DNA from: Tardiphaga sp. | GTDB lineage: Bacteria; Pseudomonadota; Alphaproteobacteria; Rhizobiales; Xanthobacteraceae | Direction: 5' to 3' | Assembly (NCBI GenBank): GCA_028290765.1 | Contig: JAQGJF010000298.1 | Span: forward strand, 1-17,127 | DNA: 17,127 bases | Part shown: piece by piece, positions 13,748 to 17,127 of the stretch | How the letters are laid out: each line of letters begins with the position of its first letter | Position numbering within the stretch: the first letter of the stretch is position 1 | Made by a program: the position numbers and the translations under genes | Notes under the pieces: generated by a model | Seen by the model: only the letters and a program-made list of their open reading frames with translations | The model's database searches: none | What the model was told of the DNA's origin: nothing

Positions 13748-14839
13748 TTGGACCAGAATACGCCGATGCTGGTGCTGGGGATCGAGACCACCTGCGATGA
13801 GACCGCGGCGGCGGTCATCGAACGCCAAAGCGACGGCAGCGGCCGCATCCTGTCCAACATCGTGCATTCGCAGACCGACGACCATGCGCCGTATGGCGGC
13901 GTGGTGCCGGAGATCGCGGCGCGCGCCCATGTCGATCTGCTCGACGGCATCATCGGCCGCGCGATGCAGGACGCCGGCCTCGGCTTTGCGCAATTGTCCG
14001 GCGTCGCCGCAGCCGCCGGCCCCGGCCTGATCGGCGGCGTCATCGTCGGTCTCACCACGGCGAAAGCCATTGCGCTGGTGCGGGAGATCCCGCTGGTCGC
14101 GGTCAATCACCTCGAAGCCCACGCGCTGACGCCGCGGCTGACCAGCGCGCTGGAATTTCCCTATTGTCTTTTTCTGGCCTCCGGCGGCCATACCCAGATC
14201 GTCGCCGTGCTCGGCGTCGGCGATTATGTGCGGCTCGGCACCACCGTCGATGACGCGATGGGCGAAGCCTTCGACAAGGTGGCCAAGATGCTGGGCCTGC
14301 CCTATCCGGGCGGCCCGCAGGTCGAAGCCGCCGCGGCGCATGGCGATGCGAGGCGGTTCGCGTTTCCGCGGCCGATGCAGGGCCGCCCCGACGCCAATTT
14401 CTCGCTGTCCGGGTTGAAGACCGCGGTGCGCAACGAGGCCAGCCGGCTGATCCCGCTGGAGCCGCAGGACATCAGCGATCTCTGCGCCGGCTTTCAGGCC
14501 GCGGTGCTGGAATCGACGGCGGACCGGCTGAAGGTCGGCTTGCGGTTGTTTCAGGAGCAATTCGGACCGCCGCAGGCGCTGGTCGCCGCCGGCGGTGTCG
14601 CCGCCAACCGGGCGATCCGCGGCGCGCTGCAGGATGTCGCCGCCAAGGCCCGGACCGCGCTGATCATTCCGCCGCCGGCGCTGTGCACCGACAATGGCGC
14701 GATGATCGCATGGGCCGGCGCGGAGCGGCTGGCGGCGGGTTTTGTCGACAGCCTCGAGACGGCCCCCCGGGCGCGCTGGCTGCTCGACGCCAATTCGGCG
14801 GCGCCGGCCGGATTCGCCAACACCCGCGCGAATTTCTGA
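13748..14839 (+). CDS. tsaD: tRNA N6-adenosine threonylcarbamoyltransferase TsaD
   Basis: Essential cytoplasmic enzyme that transfers threonylcarbamoyl from TC-AMP to A37 of tRNAs reading ANN codons, working with TsaB and TsaE. 363 residues from TTG 13748, which has AAGGA six bases ahead. ATG 13766 ([12 protein letters not shown]) is the alternative and would lose six residues; ATG 13694 reaches into the upstream gap. Family motifs are intact: [11 protein letters not shown] (13-23), metal-binding His121 and His125 (VNHLEAH), ASGGHTQ (144-150), [13 protein letters not shown] (172-184), [10 protein letters not shown] (218-227), AAGGVAAN (280-287) and [12 protein letters not shown] with Asp315. 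Two large antisense open frames over the gene are GC artefacts. gpsA follows 10 bp later in the same operon. Confidence 0.96.
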   Translation: MDQNTPMLVLGIETTCDETAAAVIERQSDGSGRILSNIVHSQTDDHAPYGGVVPEIAARAHVDLLDGIIGRAMQDAGLGFAQLSGVAAAAGPGLIGGVIVGLTTAKAIALVREIPLVAVNHLEAHALTPRLTSALEFPYCLFLASGGHTQIVAVLGVGDYVRLGTTVDDAMGEAFDKVAKMLGLPYPGGPQVEAAAAHGDARRFAFPRPMQGRPDANFSLSGLKTAVRNEASRLIPLEPQDISDLCAGFQAAVLESTADRLKVGLRLFQEQFGPPQALVAAGGVAANRAIRGALQDVAAKARTALIIPPPALCTDNGAMIAWAGAERLAAGFVDSLETAPRARWLLDANSAAPAGFANTRANF

Positions 14840-14849
14840 CGAGGTCGCC

Positions 14850-15830
14850 ATGCCGTCGTACCAGAGCGTTGCGGTGATCGGGGCGGGGGCGTGGGGCACC
14901 GCGCTCGCCGCCGTGGCGGCGCGTGCCGGCCGCGATGTCATTCTCTATGCCCGTGACGCTGCGGCAGCCGCCGCGATGACGGCCTCGCGCGAAAATCCCC
15001 GGCTGCCCGGCGTGCCGCTCGAGCAGCGCATCGAGGTCACCGGCGATCTTGGCCTCGCATCGCGCGCGGACATCATTCTGCTGGTGGTGCCGGCGCAACA
15101 TCTGCGTGAAGCCGCCGCCGCGCTCGCGGCGCATCTGCGCCCGAACACGCCGGTGATCGCCTGTGCCAAGGGCATCGAGCGCGGCACCCATCACTTCATG
15201 ACCGAGGTGATCGCACAGGCGGCGCCGCAGGCGGTCCCGGCGATCCTGTCCGGACCGAGTTTTGCAGGCGACGTGGCACGCGGCCTGCCCACCGCGGTGA
15301 CGCTGGCGACCGCGGATGAGGCACTGGCAAGCGCCCTGGTGCATGCGCTGGGGTCGGCGACATTCCGGCCCTATCACTCCACCGATGTGCGCGGCGTTGA
15401 AATCGGCGGGGCGGCCAAAAATGTTCTCGCCATCGCCGCCGGCATCGTCGCCGGCAAGCAATTGGGCGCCTCGGCCCTGGCGGCGCTCACCACGCGCGGC
15501 TTCAGCGAATTGCTGCGGCTCGGCCGCGCCTGCGGCGCCCGCGTCGAGACCATGTCGGGCCTGTCCGGACTGGGCGACCTGATCCTGAGCTGCTCATCGG
15601 CGCAGTCGCGCAATTTTTCGCTGGGCGCCGCCCTCGGCCGCGGCGAGCAGCCGGCGCGTGGCAAGCTTGCGGAGGGCGAATTCACCGCGCCGGTCCTGAT
15701 CGAACTCGCGGCCTCGAAAAATGTCGATATGCCGGTGGCCAGAGCGGTGGCGGCGATCCTGAGCGGCGACGTGACGATCGATCAGGCGATCGAGAACCTG
15801 CTGACGCGACCGTTCAAGGCCGAGGGGTAG
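14850..15830 (+). CDS. gpsA: Glycerol-3-phosphate dehydrogenase [NAD(P)+]
   Basis: Cytoplasmic enzyme that reduces dihydroxyacetone phosphate to sn-glycerol 3-phosphate, the phospholipid backbone. 326 residues from ATG 14850, with GAGG five bases upstream; the longer frame overlaps tsaD and is not used. The dinucleotide fold opens [14 protein letters not shown] (glycines 11, 13, 16). Catalytic lysines are Lys107 (ACAKGIE) and Lys190 (GGAAKNV). Substrate-site motifs [13 protein letters not shown] (133-145) and GLSGLGDL (237-244) are intact, as is the C-terminal [22 protein letters not shown] helix region. Usual length. It sits in the tsaD operon, as in many alphaproteobacteria, with no sign of its own promoter in the 10-bp gap. 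Confidence 0.96.
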   Translation: MPSYQSVAVIGAGAWGTALAAVAARAGRDVILYARDAAAAAAMTASRENPRLPGVPLEQRIEVTGDLGLASRADIILLVVPAQHLREAAAALAAHLRPNTPVIACAKGIERGTHHFMTEVIAQAAPQAVPAILSGPSFAGDVARGLPTAVTLATADEALASALVHALGSATFRPYHSTDVRGVEIGGAAKNVLAIAAGIVAGKQLGASALAALTTRGFSELLRLGRACGARVETMSGLSGLGDLILSCSSAQSRNFSLGAALGRGEQPARGKLAEGEFTAPVLIELAASKNVDMPVARAVAAILSGDVTIDQAIENLLTRPFKAEG

Positions 15831-15889
15831 AGTTCTCGGATGGACGAAACACTGCTGATAATAAATGTCGACGAACGGCGGAGGACCCC

Positions 15890-16303
15890 ATGAACTACTG
15901 GCTGGTGAAATCGGAGCCCTCGAGCTGGTCGTGGGATCAGCAGGTCGCGAAGGGCGCCAAGGGCGAGCCCTGGGTCGGCGTGCGCAATCACACCGCCAAG
16001 CAGAACCTGATGAAGATGAAGAAGGGCGATCGCGCCTTCTTCTATCATTCCAACGAGGGCAAGGAGATTGTCGGCATCGCCGAGATCATCCGCGAGCACT
16101 ATCCCGATCCCACCGATGCGTCGGGCAAGTTCGTCTGCGTCGATCTGAAGGCCGACAAGCCGCTCAAAACTCCGGTGACGCTGGTCGCCGTCAAGGCCGA
16201 CAAGCGCCTGTCGGAAATGGCGCTGCTGAAGCAGTCGCGGCTCTCGGTGCAGCCGGTGACGGCGGAAGAGTGGAAGATCGTCTGCAAGTTGGGTGGGGTT
16301 TAA
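15890..16303 (+). CDS. EVE (PUA-like) domain protein
   Basis: Small cytoplasmic protein of 137 residues consisting of one EVE domain, as in human thymocyte nuclear protein 1. The fold is PUA-like, and the family is thought to bind modified bases in DNA or RNA. Hallmarks are MNYWLVKSEPSSWSW (1-15), GVRNHTAKQNLMKMKKGD (about 30-47), AFFYHSNEGKEIVGIAEI (about 49-66) and the C-terminal ALLKQSRLSVQPVT. A strong GGAGGA lies six bases before the ATG at 15890. It follows gpsA by 59 bp in the same direction and may share the tsaD-gpsA transcript. Family certain; the target is unknown, though standing near two tRNA-modification genes is suggestive. Confidence 0.93.
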   Translation: MNYWLVKSEPSSWSWDQQVAKGAKGEPWVGVRNHTAKQNLMKMKKGDRAFFYHSNEGKEIVGIAEIIREHYPDPTDASGKFVCVDLKADKPLKTPVTLVAVKADKRLSEMALLKQSRLSVQPVTAEEWKIVCKLGGV

Positions 16304-16345
16304 CGTCCAATTGAGTTGGGTGAGCATCGCGGCGTCGGAAGCGCG

Positions 16346-16372
16346 CTCCCTCCCCCGCAAGGGGGAGGGGAG
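16346..16372. terminator. C5-GCAA-G5 hairpin between convergent genes
   Basis: CCCTCCCCC-GCAA-GGGGGAGGG forms a perfect 9-bp stem (16348-16356 with 16361-16369) capped by a GNRA-type GCAA loop, extended by a few imperfect pairs. It lies between the ends of the EVE gene and mtaB. There is no T-run, but this palindrome type is common between genes in Bradyrhizobium and relatives and could act as a bidirectional transcript end. Confidence 0.6.
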
Positions 16373-16389
16373 AAGCAAGGCGTCTCACC

Positions 16390-17127
16390 TCAAACCAACA
16401 GCCTTGCCCCGTCGTGGCTGGTCACCTTGAGCGTCCGCACCGCTCCCGGTGTGTCGCCGCACACCGCCACCGGCACGAAATGCTCGGTCCTTCCTTGCGT
16501 GGCGCTTTCGATCAGCACCTGACGCGTAGCGCCCACTTCCTTCGCCAGCCTCCGCCGCAACGCCGCTTCGCCGGTGGCGCGCAGGCGTCTGGCGCGGTCC
16601 TTGATGACATTACCATTCACTTGCGGCATCCGCGCCGCTGGCGTGCCCGGCCGCGGTGAATACGGAAACACGTGCAGGAAGGTGAGGTCGCATTCCTCCA
16701 CCAGATCCTGCGAGCGCGCGAACATGGCTTCGGTCTCGGTCGGGAAACCGGCGATGATGTCGGCGCCGAACGCGATGTCGGGTCGCAGCCGCCGCAACTC
16801 CGCGCAGAAGGCGATGGCGTCGGCGCGGGCGTGCCGCCGCTTCATCCGCTTCAGGATCAGGTCGTCGCCGGACTGCAGCGACAGGTGCAGATGCGGCATC
16901 AGCCGGTCATCGTCGGCGATCACGTCGAGCAGATCGCGATCGGCCTCGATGGAGTCGATCGATGAAATCCGCAGGCGCTTCAACTCGGGCACATGCCGCA
17001 AAATCTGTTTTGTCAGCTGACCCAGTTTGGGCGTGCCAGGCAGATCCGCGCCGTAGCCCGTGAGGTCAACCCCGGTCAGCACGATTTCGGCATGGCCGCG
17101 CTCGACCAGCGCGCGGACCTGATCGAC
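16390..17127 (-). CDS. mtaB: tRNA t6A37 methylthiotransferase MtaB, C-terminal part
   Basis: Partial gene: 245 codons run from the window edge to the stop, and the 5' half, with the UPF0004 domain and the radical-SAM CxxxCxxC cluster, lies outside. A GTG at 17082 is internal, not a start. MtaB adds a methylthio group to t6A37, giving ms2t6A in ANN-decoding tRNAs. Visible are the radical-SAM barrel segment (EIVLTGVDLTGYG, RLRISSIDSIE, PHLHLSLQSGDD, LKRMKRRH, FGADIIAGFPTETE) and FLHVFPYSPRPGTPAARMPQV, all characteristic of MiaB/RimO/MtaB enzymes. A short TRAM-like C-terminus follows. RISSIDSIE and the VDLTGYG style favour MtaB over MiaB or RimO. It is convergent with the EVE gene. Confidence 0.9.
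   Translation of the reverse strand, partial: VDQVRALVERGHAEIVLTGVDLTGYGADLPGTPKLGQLTKQILRHVPELKRLRISSIDSIEADRDLLDVIADDDRLMPHLHLSLQSGDDLILKRMKRRHARADAIAFCAELRRLRPDIAFGADIIAGFPTETEAMFARSQDLVEECDLTFLHVFPYSPRPGTPAARMPQVNGNVIKDRARRLRATGEAALRRRLAKEVGATRQVLIESATQGRTEHFVPVAVCGDTPGAVRTLKVTSHDGARLLV

Noticed and set aside
13742..14941. Long minus-strand open frames opposite tsaD (also the extension of hemD to 14106)
   Set aside because: tsaD motifs are complete on the plus strand; the antisense frames are low-complexity and lack ribosome sites.
16390..17082. GTG at 17082 as start of a short radical-SAM gene
   Set aside because: The frame continues to the window edge with family-like residues, so this is an internal codon of a cut gene.

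Overview
This 17.1 kb window is GC-rich alphaproteobacterial chromosome. The family mix and layout suggest the Bradyrhizobium/Rhodopseudomonas group (Nitrobacteraceae). This is inferred from protein style, heavy use of C/G in third codon positions, the typical CCCCC-GCAA-GGGGG intergenic hairpin and the core gene block on the right. No database was consulted.

Left edge (1-2264): a Crp/Fnr-family regulator on the minus strand has a perfect 18-bp palindrome inside its candidate promoter, so it may control itself. A 545-bp gap follows, then a plus-strand exported polysaccharide deacetylase of the NodB-homology family.

Middle (2307-9133), the accessory-looking part: a minus-strand ABC importer (permease, then binding protein, then ATPase; NMT1/SsuABC type). 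It is divergent from a plus-strand enolase-superfamily enzyme, which converges on two tandem minus-strand methionine-synthase-like proteins (MetE C-terminal domain only, all zinc ligands present). The two outward control regions, 3.9 kb apart, share a near-identical 15-bp dyad, TTAACTATCyGGTTA. In front of the MetE-like pair it sits in the spacer of a candidate promoter. The simplest reading is one regulon that imports a small organic (probably methylated) compound, moves its methyl group to a thiol or related acceptor, and processes the carbon skeleton with the enolase-type enzyme. The substrate is unknown and no regulator gene for it is visible here.

Right half (9444-17127), mostly core: tRNA-Thr(CGT), then a minus-strand hemD - mitofilin-like - HemY block. 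Divergent from it is tsaD - gpsA - EVE-domain gene on the plus strand, and finally the C-terminal part of mtaB on the minus strand, cut by the window end. hemC, which I expect next to hemD in related genomes, is absent; a ~190-bp spacer with a small inverted-repeat element lies between hemD and tsaD. TsaD (t6A37) and MtaB (ms2t6A37) act successively on tRNAs reading ANN codons, a class that includes the tRNA-Thr encoded here.

There are no rRNA genes, CRISPR arrays, transposases, integrases or phage genes.
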